A stretch of 64,000 nucleotides of DNA. Origin: Annona cherimola (Eukaryota; Streptophyta; Magnoliopsida; Magnoliales; Annonaceae). Numbering within the stretch: the stretch's first letter is position 1; each line of letters starts with the position of its first letter. The notes below the pieces were generated by a model that was given only the letters and a program-made list of their open reading frames with translations, ran no database searches and was not told the origin of the DNA. Shown piece after piece: positions 45,699-57,840 of this stretch. The DNA is taken from contig CM059971.1 of assembly GCA_030490835.1 (NCBI GenBank), forward strand, positions 38,922,012 to 38,986,011, written 5' to 3'. Made by a program: the position numbers and the translations under genes.

Positions 45699-48600
45699 TG
45701 TGATACCCCAGCCCGAGCGTCACAATATTAGCCTTACTCCGGGACTATTATTGATTGGTAAACGTGATCAAGATTGTTGCCCTGTCATACTGCAAGATTT
45801 ATTGGATATTTATCCACTTAACCTTGACTCCTTAGGAGTTTATATCATTTAACATATTTCAATTTCCATCAAGTGCCCTTTTAGGCCATTATAACATCTG
45901 AATATATACATGTTATATCATAAAACTCATAATCAATCATAATACAATAATTCATACATTAGCATTTGTCCATAAAAAAATTTCTCCATTTAGAGCCATA
46001 TATCATGGAATATTTTTCATACAACATAAAAACATTCACATAAGTTCATCATACAACCATTCATTCACAAATCATATACAGGCATTCTTAAAAAAATTCA
46101 TCAATCTTAAAAGCTCAACCTGGGCTCCTTGCCTTGTGCTTCCTTTCACCTGTCTTTGTGTTTGGAAAACAAAATGTGAGTCGAAACTCAATAAGCAAGA
46201 TATAAGGTTTTAGGCAACATTTTACAGGTAATACATTTTCATTTAAAACATCTTGGAAAGAAAACATTATACTCTTTCGAGGGTATGTCATAAAAACATG
46301 CTCCTTGTACCTGTCATGGGTATATCATAAATAATGCAATGCATCATTTTTTAAACATGACATCATAGGATGGAAGTTAGCCAAGCAACTATCCGTCTCC
46401 AACGTCTCTCCCAATCCAGGGAGGCGCCGCCGGCGTGAAGCCTATCTTAGCGACTTGGCCGCACCAAAGGGGGACAATCGGTCCGCTTACACCTTTGAGG
46501 TGGACCTCATGCTTTGCGCACATGAACCTTTCATAAACATCATTTTTGACATGCTAGCATGATTTTTCATTCATAAATTCATGTTTCATCACTTATCATG
46601 AGAAATTGAGAAAGCATTGTACAAATCATTTGACATATTGGAAATATCATTTCAATACACATTGAGATAAAGGAATGGTCATCCTCAAACACCTTAGAAA
46701 GAATTTAAATTAATCATTTGCTAAACCATTCAAATAGTTAGAACATCATTAGCAAACATTTTATCATATTTTGATAAAATAAGAAGCATTTAGAAAATCA
46801 TTTGCTTACCTATTCCGCCTTCGCTTTCCGAATCAACTTTCTCTTTGCCTTTGCCTATACATAAGAATGACATTGTATTCATAAAACTTTCATTTGCTGG
46901 CATACACTTAGTTATCCGACCCATATTTCATTTCGTATACAACCAACTTGAATTCCAAGTCGGGTACGCATTCATAACACATACTTGTGCATCATATTCC
47001 ATATCATGTTCTAAACCCACATGTAGGTTATACATTCATACACAAAATAATCATTCATTTATCATCATATGGAGGTTCATACCTCCCATTTATCATTTTT
47101 CATCCATTTTTCACATTTCATACGTCGGTGCTCATTTTAAGCATATATTCGACATCTTAAGCTTCATATATTAATCTTAAATTTTTATATTATCATTAAT
47201 CATCAAAACAGCAACATAATCATGTATTTCACCATTATTTCATGCATTTCTGCATTTTAGCAAATCACATAAGTCATTCATCACTTGTCCATACATATCC
47301 TTCCATATACACTCATCTTATGACACATAACTTATAATTCAGCATGATTAAACCCTTTAATTAACATCTAATTTAGGGTTTATTTCTGGACTTTTAATCC
47401 ATTTATCATTGGGTTCCGAAACAGCAACTTTGGGACCCATTTTTCATCCTTTCAACACATCTTTTGATACTTAAATCAAAACAGATTTTTAATCCATTAA
47501 TTACAGCAATTATTTATGATTTTCTTAACCCAAATTTAGAGTAATATTACATATTTAAAATCCATAACTCGTTTGCTCCCAAAATAGAAACTTCCACACA
47601 TGTTTTGAGTACCTTTTGCACCTCTCTTTGGACATACCTTTGCATACCCTAAAAAATCAGATTTAGGGCATACCTTCCCAACATTTTTTGGCCATCCAAA
47701 GTACCCTAATCCTAGGGTATTTTACCCTCTAAAACATCCATAATTTAATTATTTACAAATCAGCAATATGTTATGCATGTAGGGTACCTATTTTAGTCCC
47801 ATTTTGGACGTCCCTTCATGCTCATAAAATCAGATTTAGGGCCATCTCTTCCACCCTATGTAGGACGTCCCAAGGGTCCTTAATTTAGGGTACTTTTCCC
47901 TATGATTCATCCATATATCATTTAGGTTAATCGTTGCATCATATTTAACATAAAAAGTGAAAAATCGGGTCAAATATGAAACCCTAAGTTCCATCCTTTC
48001 TAAAATCTTTAGCTTATGACCAAATCAACATATATAATTCATAAGAATATGAATCATGTCCTAATCATGATACTTAAATAAAACAGCAACTTAGCTTAGG
48101 GTTTTAAGAAAATTCAAGATAGGTTCTTTGCCTAAAATCAACCCTAGCTTCCAATTTCTCCCTCTTGAACCCTTGATTTCATACATATCATTCAATCCTC
48201 ATTCAATACCCAAATCAAGGGTATCATAAATCATCCTTGAAGGGTTCTTTATGAATCATATTCATGACCCATAATTAGAGGTAGAAAACTTGGGTTTAAA
48301 TGATTCAAAACTCAAAGTATACTTACTTGAATCCAAACTTTCCTCGCTTGAATCCCTTTCTTTCCTCCCCTTTTTCCTTCTCTCTTCTCTTTTTCTCCTC
48401 TTTTTCTCCTCCTTCCTTGCTGGTCTTGGGCACGTTCAAGGGCTACTCCCTTGAGATTTTTCTCCCCTTTGAATTTTACCCAAATGGACGTCCCTACCTT
48501 GCTCCATGTATATATATTTTTTGATATTTTTTAACCCCCTTGTGGGACCCATTTGCCACATCATGGATAGAGTAATTTATGTCCCACTTATCCATTTATG

Positions 48601-49658
48601 AGTTGGCACACTCACATCTAAGTAAAATGGCTAATTATCATATTTTTAAAATTCTAAATCTTAGCTCATAAGTGAGCTACTTAGCTCCTCACCCTTGGAC
48701 GTTCACATGGCTTCCCCTTGTGGCTTTGCTTGGCCACCAATTCAACATCCATTTATGTGCATTTACATCCCCCTCTCATTTAGCTTAGCTAGGTTTTGAC
48801 TTGAGTATATAAAAAATCAAAAAAATCCAAGTGCATGATCCCTTGGACGTCCACCATATGCCACCTCCATGGTCTCCTTGAGGCTAGCTCATTAGCCCCT
48901 TAACTCAAGCATTAATGCATGAGATTTATCATGAACTTTGTGATTTACAATAATTCACAAAAGCAAGTTAAAATATCCTTGGTTGACACCTCATATGGGG
49001 CATTAACTCAAGTCATTAAACCACTAGCTTTTTCATAAATGCTTGTTGCAAAAGCCAAAGTCACTTTGTCCTTTTGTGATTAAGCATATTTTCATGATAA
49101 TTAGCTTAATCCAACCCTTCCATAATATTCACCATATAGTTGTATCCGTTCATCTCAAATTTCGTCTCAAAACGACTTTTCTATCTTAAGTTATAATCAT
49201 TTGAAATTAACTTTTGGATTTGGGATGAAAATAAATAATTATCATCATAATCTCATCACAATTTCATTAATCTAATCCCTCCATAATATTGGGCACAAAA
49301 TTATGTGCTTACCTTTCAAATTTCATCTCCATCCGCCGTATAGGCGTCAAGTTATGAATTTTCTAGTATTTTCCAACTTAATTCCATAATTATCATTCTA
49401 ATTTCCATTAATCAAATCATGATAATTAAAATAATTATTCATGACACATTAGCATTTTCCAATCCTTACTAAGCCACTTTAGTCATATTGACTCACATTG
49501 GGCTACGACGATTAATCTTAATACCATTCTTAATCATAACCCTAATTGCAAAATATCATTAAATCATAAAATCATTTATAAATCAATCAAATCATACATT
49601 AGTCATAATTACAGGTCAAACGCATCTATATGAGCAGTATTTGGGTCTAGGTATTACA
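45699..49658 (-). mobile_element. Solo LTR E, 3960 bp, inside the pararetrovirus
   Basis: Ends are TGTGATACCCC at 45699 and GGTATTACA at 49658. Flanks are GAGGT (45694-45698) and AAGGC (49659-49663), which differ by two transitions, so the duplication is probable rather than proven. The viral polyprotein resumes beyond it. On the minus strand it has two 38-base paired motifs (49318-49355 and 49157-49194). It shares the 'cgtgagtcgaaactca' and 'gggggacaatcggtccgc' blocks with B, C, F and G. No retrotransposon genes. Confidence 0.88.
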
Positions 49659-49663
49659 AAGGC

Positions 49664-50700
49664 AAACTCTTTCATGGATGATACTTCTTCGAGAGAGATT
49701 TTTGATTGAAAATATTTAAACATTTGCTAAGAAGATCAGCTCGTTGTTGTGGATCTGAAACTTGGTTTATTAAGTCTAATAGAGTTTTGTCTATAGAGTT
49801 TAACATATTTATAGAATAATAATCTTAGTCAAAGGAAGTTTGATATTCATTGGGAGAATAAGAGCAGTTACATAGATGTTCCGATTCAGAGTCTGAAGAA
49901 TTTTAGTTTTGAATATAATTTAATCAGTCTTCATCTGTACTGTTAGTTTCGTCATTGGAAGTGGTAGCTAATTCTTTAAGTTTTTTAGTAATAACTTCTA
50001 GGCTTAAATCTCGTTTTGCTAAAAATTCTTTTACTTGTCTTTTATAACATTTAGAGGCATAGTGTCCTGTTTTTTCACATTTATAACATTTAATATCCTT
50101 TTTAGGTTTAAATTTTTTTTGTTTTTTTATGATATTTCTCATAAGTCTTACGTGAAGGTTTATTTGAATATGTGGGATGGGTATTATCTTGATAAGTATT
50201 TCTTTTATAAGACTTAGATTTAGGAATCTTGATTTTCTCATAAGATTCTTTAAAAATGGTAATTTCTCTATACCATACTGAGAGCAAAATTGAGAGAAGT
50301 CTTGAGATTTTAAGAAATGAGTTTCTTCTATTTTCTTTTGGTGACATAATTTTGTTCCTACAGATCTTACTTTTGAAAATAGAGTTCCCCAAGTATAATT
50401 TTCACATACTAGTTTTCCTCCGTTCTCTTGTTTTATTAACATTTTTACTTTATTTTCTATAACTGAAGGCAATCCTTGTAAAAAAATTTCTTTATATATA
50501 GGTTTGGATAAATCGTCTAATAATTGTACATCGGTTAGAAATACATCTTTATACCATTTAAAATTATATATTTGTTTACATCTTAATTTTAATAATCTTT
50601 CTCTAATAATTGATTGATAATCTTCTACTCTTCCTAGAAATTGATTAAATTCATTTATAGTTATTTTTCTTTCTTCTTCAAATTGTTGATCCACTTAGGA
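49664..50700 (-). pseudogene. Pararetrovirus coat-protein region with zinc knuckle
   Basis: An open stretch of 256 codons (50694-49924), followed in the same frame, after two stops, by an acidic Ser-rich tail (NSSDSESEH) and LIDQ-type sequence up to LTR E. It contains a lysine-rich segment and an intact zinc knuckle CYKCEKTGHYASKC (about 50082-50041), the nucleic-acid-binding signature of caulimovirid coat proteins. The upstream half (NEFNQFLGRVEDYQSIIRER, IFLQGLPSVIENKVK) fits a capsid core. The frame is open upstream apart from stops near 50698 and 50739, so this is part of the polyprotein and no true start is implied. Confidence 0.88.
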
Positions 50701-52057
50701 TGGTCTTTGATAATAATTTTTTCGTATTTTTCATATACATTCTTTGTAATAAGTTAACTGGATCTTCTCTTGATATACTTGGATTTTTTCAAAGAGTGTT
50801 TATATATACTTCTTTTCTTTATATTTTTGGACTATTTCTTCAAGTTTCTTTTTTAAATTAATCATATTTGGAGGAGAATATAATGTAGGAGTTTCAGTTC
50901 TTTGATCAGGTAATTCTTGTACAATGCTTAAAGGTTTTTTGAAAAATGATAAATTTGGCTTAACTGGTTTTTGTCCTTTAATAATTTCTGGTTCTATTAT
51001 CTTTTCTTTTCCTTTTCTTTTTTCTAATTGTTTTTCTATATTTATTAATTTATAATTTGAAAAATTACTTTGTTCAATTAATTGTGATAGATTTTTTAAG
51101 TGTACTGGTAGTTCTTTATAACTATATTTTTTATATGGTTCTTGAATTATAAGTCCATCTATTTCTTTGTTTGATCTATTAAGTCTTCTTTCAGGTTGGA
51201 TATCTGTTATGGGTGGAGTGGATGATGGTGAAGGGTTGGATGATTTAGAGGTTTTAAAGTGGATGTTTGTTATAACATATTTATAGAAAATAATACTTAG
51301 TTATCATACCATTGAAAGAAATGAATATTTTGTTCTATATGTATACAATATAAAAACCATTTCTTTATAATTATCTTTAATTCTGTTGAATTATATATTT
51401 TTTAAATTCATTCTCTTTTTTCTTTATTTTTTACAGACTTATATTCTTCTAATAATAAAGTTTTATTAAATTCGAATGTTGATTTTTCAATAATTTGATT
51501 AAGCTGAAAATTTGATTATGAGGGTTCAATCTCTGGCTTTGTAATATTTTGATCATTATTTAATGAAAATCTACTTGTGGAAGGAATGGAGGACATAGAT
51601 CTTCTTTCTAAGGTTGGTGATAAAGATTTTATGGTGATTTTAGGTGTTATAGGTTTTGAAATACTGAAAGAATTTCTTTTAAGAGATGGTTCAAAGTTAA
51701 GAATTATATTATTAGGATTTTCGGTAATTGCTTCAATTTTTTCTGAATTTTGTTCTAGAATTTCTAGTGATAAATCATTTTCTGATTTCCATTCTGTGGG
51801 CAAATTTACTTCTGACCATAAAATTCTTTTTGGTTCTATCTTTTTGTGGATAGGATTAGTAGCAAATGTTCCAATTTTATAAATTTTTTTATATGTACTT
51901 TGGATATTTTCCAATTTTGTATAGATTTTTCAATATTTTCATAGGCTCCTTCAGTCATATTTTGAATTTCATCTAACCTAACAGAATGAATTTCTGTATC
52001 AGTGGAAGAAAAAGATGATGATGTAGAAAACATTCTCTTGAGATTACTCATTTTCAC
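50701..52057 (-). pseudogene. Pararetrovirus polyprotein N-terminal region
   Basis: Starts MKMSNLKRMFSTSSSFSS at 52057 and shifts frame near 51880 to SSTYK-like sequence: NIQSTYKKIYKIGTFATN, RILWSEVNLPTEWKSEN, then a Ser/Pro-rich stretch to a stop at 51516. 51515-51303 is poorly open. A third open part (about 51300-50820) begins in HFKTSKSSNPSPSSTPP, has a charged region (KQLEKRKGKEKIIEPE) and LSIVQELPDQRTETPTLY, and runs on in the coat-protein frame after stops. By position this should cover movement-protein-like or coat N-terminal sequence, but I cannot identify the movement domain with confidence. Confidence 0.65.
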
Positions 52058-52180
52058 AGTTAACGACTTATACGTTATGGGAACCTTAACGCAATCTTAG
52101 CAACACGAGATATCAGCAATTTGCGTGACTTCGTGAATGTTGAGTTGTCTTAGAGAATAATTTTCGACATTTACCTTTTC

Positions 52181-52198
52181 AACTTGGCTCTAATACCA
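52181..52198 (-). other. Pararetrovirus primer binding site, tRNA-Met type
   Basis: Minus-strand TGGTATTAGAGCCAAGTT matches the complement of the initiator tRNA-Met 3' end (TGGTATCAGAGCCAGGTT-like) with two transitions. It lies about 125 bases upstream of the polyprotein ATG at 52057 and just after a short ORF's stop. Confidence 0.85.
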
Positions 52199-52202
52199 AT
52201 TC

Positions 52203-52328
52203 TCAACCTAGGAGAAATTTGATTCTTTTTTGCAATGTTGTTATAGCTTCTATGTCAAAACTCTTAGATCTTTCTAACCAAGTTGCTAGCCTAAGAGCAA
52301 ATGAACTTCCTTCTATTCTCAATTCTTA
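52203..52328 (-). pseudogene. End of the pararetrovirus first ORF
   Basis: About 40 open codons reading SSFALRLATWLERSKSF, then DIEAITTLQKRIKFLLG and a TGA at 52203-52205, five bases before the primer site. Similarity to viral sequence ends at the tandem duplication at 52331, so this marks the right border of the integrated virus. Assignment to the same ORF as 41558-41980 is inferred from genome order. Confidence 0.55.
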
Positions 52329-52330
52329 AT

Positions 52331-52720
52331 ATAAGAAAAGCTTTGAGAAAATGAAGTAACATTAATTGTGAAATATTTAATTAATTTATTTTTAATTTTA
52401 TAAAAATTATCTAAATTGTCATAAAATTAGCCTCTTTACATTAAGGTTTTTTGAAAAAGTGAGGTAATTTTTTCGAACAAAAAATTATAAACAGTGAAAT
52501 TTTAATAAAGATCAAATAGAAAAATATAAGAAAAGCTTTGAGAAAATGCGATAACATTCATTGTGAAATATATAATTAACTTATTTTTAATTTTATAAAA
52601 ATTATTTAAATTGTCATAAAATTAGCCTTTTTACTTTAAGGTTTTCTGAAAAAGTGAGGTAATTTTTTCAAACAAAAAATTATAAATAGTGAAATTGTAA
52701 TAAAGATCAATTTTGCAAAA
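52331..52720. repeat. 195-bp tandem duplication
   Basis: Two copies, 52331-52525 and 52526-about 52715, starting ATAAGAAAAGCTTTGAG and sharing TTGTCATAAAATTAGCC, differing at scattered sites. It starts right beside the viral border. Confidence 0.9.
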
Positions 52721-54775
52721 TTTTTAAAGCTAAAGGGTTAGTTTGACAAATTCAAATTTAATATTGATAATTTTTTTTCAAGTAATCTTTTATGAAAATT
52801 TAATATCTATAATTTTTATTCAAGAACCTAATTATTTTTGAAAAAGCCTTGAATCGAGGGGCTAATTTTATAAATATATTATTCAACAATAATGGTGCTT
52901 AATAAATAAATTTTAGAAATATAATTAAATAATAATAATAATAGAATATAATATAAACTATTGATATGCTTCCATACGCTGTGAAAATTATATTTGTGAT
53001 TTAACATTAATAAATATTTTTTCCTTTTTTAAGCACAAATTAAAAGAAAATAACAATAAATATTTAATTATTTGACATCTGCATCCAAAAAATATTTCTC
53101 GAACTTCCCTTACCACCTTTCATCATTTTCTTGACCACAGAATAGCACTACTTATGCATTATTTATTTTTCTAAATGTTTTCATAAAAAATATAGAAATG
53201 CAAAAAATTACTTCAAATATAAAAATTGGCAATTGCAACAACCCTAGGGTGTCCTAAACTTACCCCAACTATTGAAAATGATAACCCAAGCCCGTCATGC
53301 TTTTTATACGATTAGAGAGTCTTAAGCACCAAGTTTGTCTTTTCTCTTAATTTACTTAAGTGAATTTTGACCTATTTAATGGCATCAATTTTAAAATCCA
53401 ACTATAAAGATTGTAGATCATTAAGATATGGACCAAATCAAAATAGATAAATTTAGACTATTCGTTCGCTACAAAAACTACTTCCATCATAAGAATGTTT
53501 ATGTACATAGATCCATCATCACGTTTCGTGCAACCGGACTCTTTTACTTAGATAAACTCATTAATTGAGCTCATTCCATGATAAGCTAATACGCTCATCG
53601 ATTGGGCTAGTTAACTGAGCCCAAAGCTAACCAACTAAAGGTGACTCACTTGTTGTCAACCTCGGCACTGACTATTTGATCCTAACAGTCGACTATTCCC
53701 CACTTTTGATGGCTACAATGGTCAAATCTAGTCAAAATTATTTATTTTTCAAATTTTCAACTTCCTCATTTAAATCGAAGGCTTTTATTCAACTAGACCT
53801 CCTTCAAAATCCATCAAAAAAGTGGTCTAATAACTTATTTTAATCTATTTCATTACTTCATAACATAAACTTGGATCTCATTTTGAATTTTCTCATTTCT
53901 CTCATTTTTTGGATTCATAACATTTCTAGAAAAATGGCTCAAGACATTCTTTTGCATTCTTTGGCAATCTCAAACATTTTGAGAAGATATAAGAGCTCTT
54001 TTAATCATCATAAAAAATGGGTCATAACATTTGATAAGTCTAAATTTGGCTTAAGGCTCAACCAAACCAACTTCGAGATCCAAATCATCAAATATAATAG
54101 TTAAATAAACAAACATGAGTTTGACATAGAAAATAGTGACTTATGAATACAATATTATCTAAAAATCATGAATCCAATCAAGCAAAAATTCTACTATTTG
54201 GAGTTCTGAATACATGGAGTGGAAGATCTAGGAATAGGTGATTTTTTCTTGTTGTGAAAACTCCCTCTAAAAGGAGAGGTTCCTTTGAGAGGATTAGCCA
54301 GGTCAAACCCATTTCAAGAGATATTATGTTTCTTTTTTACATAGCTTGGCCTGAGATGACACAAACTTAGTTTCGATGGGAGATTCATAATCATTTCTAA
54401 TTAGATCTTTCATATGGTAATGTGTTTGTCTCTAATTAGTTGAGTGTTAAATGAGGGATGCCATGGGTAGTTTATGATAACTAAGCCACCTTCACATCCC
54501 ATAACTATCAGAGTCGTTATTAATGCAAGATAGTAATGTTTTGCTAGAGGGCTATGGCATGAATCAGCTTCGATGGCAAGAAGCTTAGTGGCTGTCTAGA
54601 TGACATAATGGTGCCAGTTTGGTCCTACTATGGTATAAATGGGGCTCAACTTCCATATTCGTGGGTATGTCCCATAATTGTTGATAAGTACGAGAGCTCT
54701 AGATGACTAGGGGAGTCCAGTTACCCCTCTAATGATGTCACTATGTCTTCAAAATCATTCGTCCCCTATCATTTG
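52721..54775. other. AT-rich unassigned sequence
   Basis: Poly-A/T runs, many stops in all frames, no recognisable domain. Short ORFs such as 53871-54104 look random. Probably old degraded DNA. Confidence 0.5.
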
Positions 54776-55082
54776 TGGAAATTGATTTCATGCACTAGGG
54801 TGCACTTAGCTTCAGTGCACCCGGGTGCATTTAACCTATTTTTTATATTTATTTTAAAAAAAAATTATAAGATTGTTAGTCTAAATGTATTTAACATGTG
54901 TATAAATTTTTATAATTTTTGAAGATTTTTAGATATTTTTTATTTTTTAAAATCAGTGGCATTTTCAGTAATTTAAAGATAATGATGTAGTAAAAAATTT
55001 TCAATAAAATATTAAGAAAATAGATATTTGCACCCGAGTGCACCGAAGCTAAGTGCACCTGGGTGCATGAAATCAGCTTCCA
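54776..55082. mobile_element. 307-bp MITE with long GTGCAC-rich terminal inverted repeats
   Basis: Begins TGGAAATTGATTTCATGCAC and ends in the reverse complement of a near match. The inverted repeats are about 58 bases (54776-54833 and 55025-55082). Each arm holds several GTGCACC words. The interior is AT-rich. Flanks TCATTTG (54769-54775) and TCATTTA (55083-55089) suggest a 7-8 bp target duplication. No coding capacity. Superfamily not certain. Confidence 0.8.
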
Positions 55083-56710
55083 TCATTTATACCCAACATA
55101 GGCAAGGTCTTCAAAATTGTTCAAGACGATGGTCTTTGCATGTCTTAGCTGAGGAGTCACTATGCACATCTTATTCCTATTGTTTTAAGATTGTATTAGT
55201 TGAGATCAAGTCATCGTGAGTATCTTTGCTTTGGTTATTCTTCGTCCATTTCTTCTTAGTGTTTTTGATATCGAACTGCAACTAATATTTGTTGCAACAT
55301 GGCTTGCTTATGCAACTTATCATGTTTTTTTGCTTCTTTTAATTGATGGTTTTTTTGAGTCGCATTAAGTGTGAATCCCCGCAATTAGTACTTATGGATT
55401 TCAAACAAACATGAGCTTTAATGGGCCTTTGAGCCCTTCCCTCCTTTTTTTGAAGGGCGCTTCATATTCTAAGGGTGTCAGTTCACACATCAGGGAAAGT
55501 CTTTTATTTAAAATTTCCTTGCTTTGTCGCTACTTCTACTACACATGGCTTCACCAAGTGATCCCGGATGATAACAAATTCTCCTCCATTGATCGCCACA
55601 AGGAGATCTTCTTGTCTATAAAAGCCTTTTTGATAAGCTTCCCATTGGTGTGCATCTTCTCATCTTCAATCGTGGATTAGATCTGTGAGAATATTTATTA
55701 TCATGTCTTCTTGTGCTTTGAAATGTAGTAACATTCATCTTGGTGAGGTGATGTTGCTTCTTTGTTATCGTTCAAGAGAAGATAATTATTTTTTTGAAGA
55801 AGAGAATATTCGATTGTTAGTGGTCATTCATTCTTGGCAAAAGATACTTGTTCACTTCAAGACATAATTTGAAGAGCTATCATTCATTCAAACTTGTAAT
55901 TGAAGCCTAATTCTATAAAGAAGGGAATGGAGATTGCTTGTAGTAGTCTGGAAGTCTTCTTGGACATTTTCGAGCTATGGAAGTGCTTACTAATCTGATG
56001 GTCATATTCCAATGTTTGCTTATATAGTGGTGCTTCCGCATGCACCTCTACATACTACTGACCCATTATTTGTTCCCCTATCCATCATATTGGGGGCTTT
56101 TTTTTTCTTCTCATTTTCTCAAAGATTTCTAGTTTCGCCTAAGTCCTCTTTCTAATGTATCTTTTCTCTTATTGTTTTCACTGCTTGTAATATAAGAGTG
56201 TTAGCCTATGATGTCCTTTGTAACTAAAGGATTATATTTGACTCTTTTATAATAAAACGAGTTTCTTCTTTCTCACTTTAGTGATTGTCATCTAGTGAAT
56301 TAAATGTTGATCCCTTGGCGACCTCCAACTGCTTAAGGATACTCCCTTGTCATCGAACTATTTTTATTACCCTATGAGAGAGTAATTAGGAGTTACTTAC
56401 CCTCGATTAAGAGGCAAAAATGTCAAGGAGCTAAGATGTTTATGATCGAGGCAACTTTTGCATTCTTACTACTTTTTTATGTGAAAGCAACTCATTATAT
56501 GCTTAGCTTGATGACTTTTATAAGAAGACAAGGAGTTGACTCATGTGTAATCCCTTGTGCCTTTTTTCCGCCATTGTGAAATCCTTTTGTTTTCCAAGAT
56601 TGGGTAAGATTCTCCTTTGTTACTAGGCTTTTTTATTTCTTTGGCTAAGTTTTTTAGATTCTCTTTGTTCAACTAAAGTTGTTGCTAGCTTGACTGGATA
56701 GGTAGGTTCA
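55083..56710. other. Unassigned sequence
   Basis: Intermediate composition. ORFs at 55411-55680 and 55685-55867 are open but match no family I know. No repeats or structural signals seen. Confidence 0.45.
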
Positions 56711-56945
56711 TCGTCCTTTTAGGGTCCATAGCCTGAAATAAGCGTTCAGACAATGATACCTTTAGTTTGAAGTCATTCTTTTAGTAGGCATTGCAATAAA
56801 TTTGTTTTAGGATGGCTTTGCAATAATTGAAGATGATCATTATGTGTATATAAAAAAGGATGAGTACAAATTTCTCATACTTTCATTGTATGTGGATGAT
56901 ACTTGACTTGTTGGAAATGACTTGGCTTTAATTAATACTACTAAA
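56711..56945 (+). pseudogene. Copia reverse transcriptase fragment, left part
   Basis: One frame reads SLKxAFRQxYLxFE with stops at expected Gln and Trp codons, then GFAIIEDDHYVYIKKDEYKFLILSLYVDDT, the copia RT active site with YVDD intact at about 56899-56910, then LVGNDLALINTTK. It is cut by the hAT-like element at 56946. Distinct from the Sirevirus and much older. Confidence 0.85.
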
Positions 56946-57779
56946 TAGGAGTGAAAATAAGATCAGGTCAACCTGTGACTCGTCTTGCCTCTCCTCAATT
57001 TTACAAAAGACCAGAGCAAAGATTTTGACTTGGTGGGATGTAGTGGGTCAAGATGTTAAACTTGTGTTTTAATTTTAATGGGTGGGCAAGTCAACCATAT
57101 CCCAACTTGCCCCACCCTATAAGGTGTAAATTATTTTTATAAATCATATGATTTATGTGAATGTTATTTTATTGGATAAGTATATTTAGCTTTATGACTT
57201 ATTAATATGAATATGATTTATGTTAACGTAAGTTTAACTTCATAACTTGTTTTTCTGGATAAATTTTTATTTCTTAATTGCATATATATTGTTCAAGTTA
57301 TCTCATTCCCATGATTTATCAATCAATAAAATATATTATCTACGTCAACTATATCTTACAAGAATGAATATTATTATTTTACAATTTTCAATTTTAATTT
57401 TAATTCAAAATTTTGCATCAATATCTTTTTTTTAAGGTTGATACAGTTATTTACCAAAGTTAAGTTGTAAATGAAATTATTTAAAAATTTTGCTTACTAA
57501 ATAGTAAAATATTAAAGCATTTGACATTTAAATTTACCATCGATATGAGTTTATATTAATATGTATATAAATCTTTGAACTTTGACACACTTTTTCAACC
57601 CAACTTATTATCCCAATACTGAGTTGAAACCGATTCGAAGTTTATCTTAAGACTTATTAAAGAAAAGTGAGGGTCAGATTGACATTTTTTCAACTTGGTA
57701 TAAAAAGTATGGTCAAATAGGATTTTTAAAATATAAGGTTAAGATTGGGCACACCCTAACCATCCTGATTTTCACCCTA
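56946..57779. mobile_element. 834-bp non-autonomous hAT-like element
   Basis: Starts TAGGAGTGAAAAT and ends ATTTTCACCCTA (terminal inverted repeats about 12-18 bases). Flanked by CTACTAAA (56938-56945) and CTAATGAA (57780-57787), an 8-base duplication matching 6 of 8. The TAGGG-like ends and 8-base duplication fit hAT. Removing it rejoins the copia RT reading. The 62-codon ORF inside is not a transposase. Confidence 0.82.
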
Positions 57780-57782
57780 CTA

Positions 57783-57840
57783 ATGAAAGGTGGTTGTCTC
57801 CCACATTTGAAATGAAGGACTTAGGACACAGATTATATAA
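57783..57840 (+). pseudogene. Copia reverse transcriptase fragment, right part
   Basis: ERWLSPTFEMKDLGHRLYK corresponds to the copia RT motif LSxxFEMKDLG that follows the YVDD box. Similarity fades after about 57840. Confidence 0.8.
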
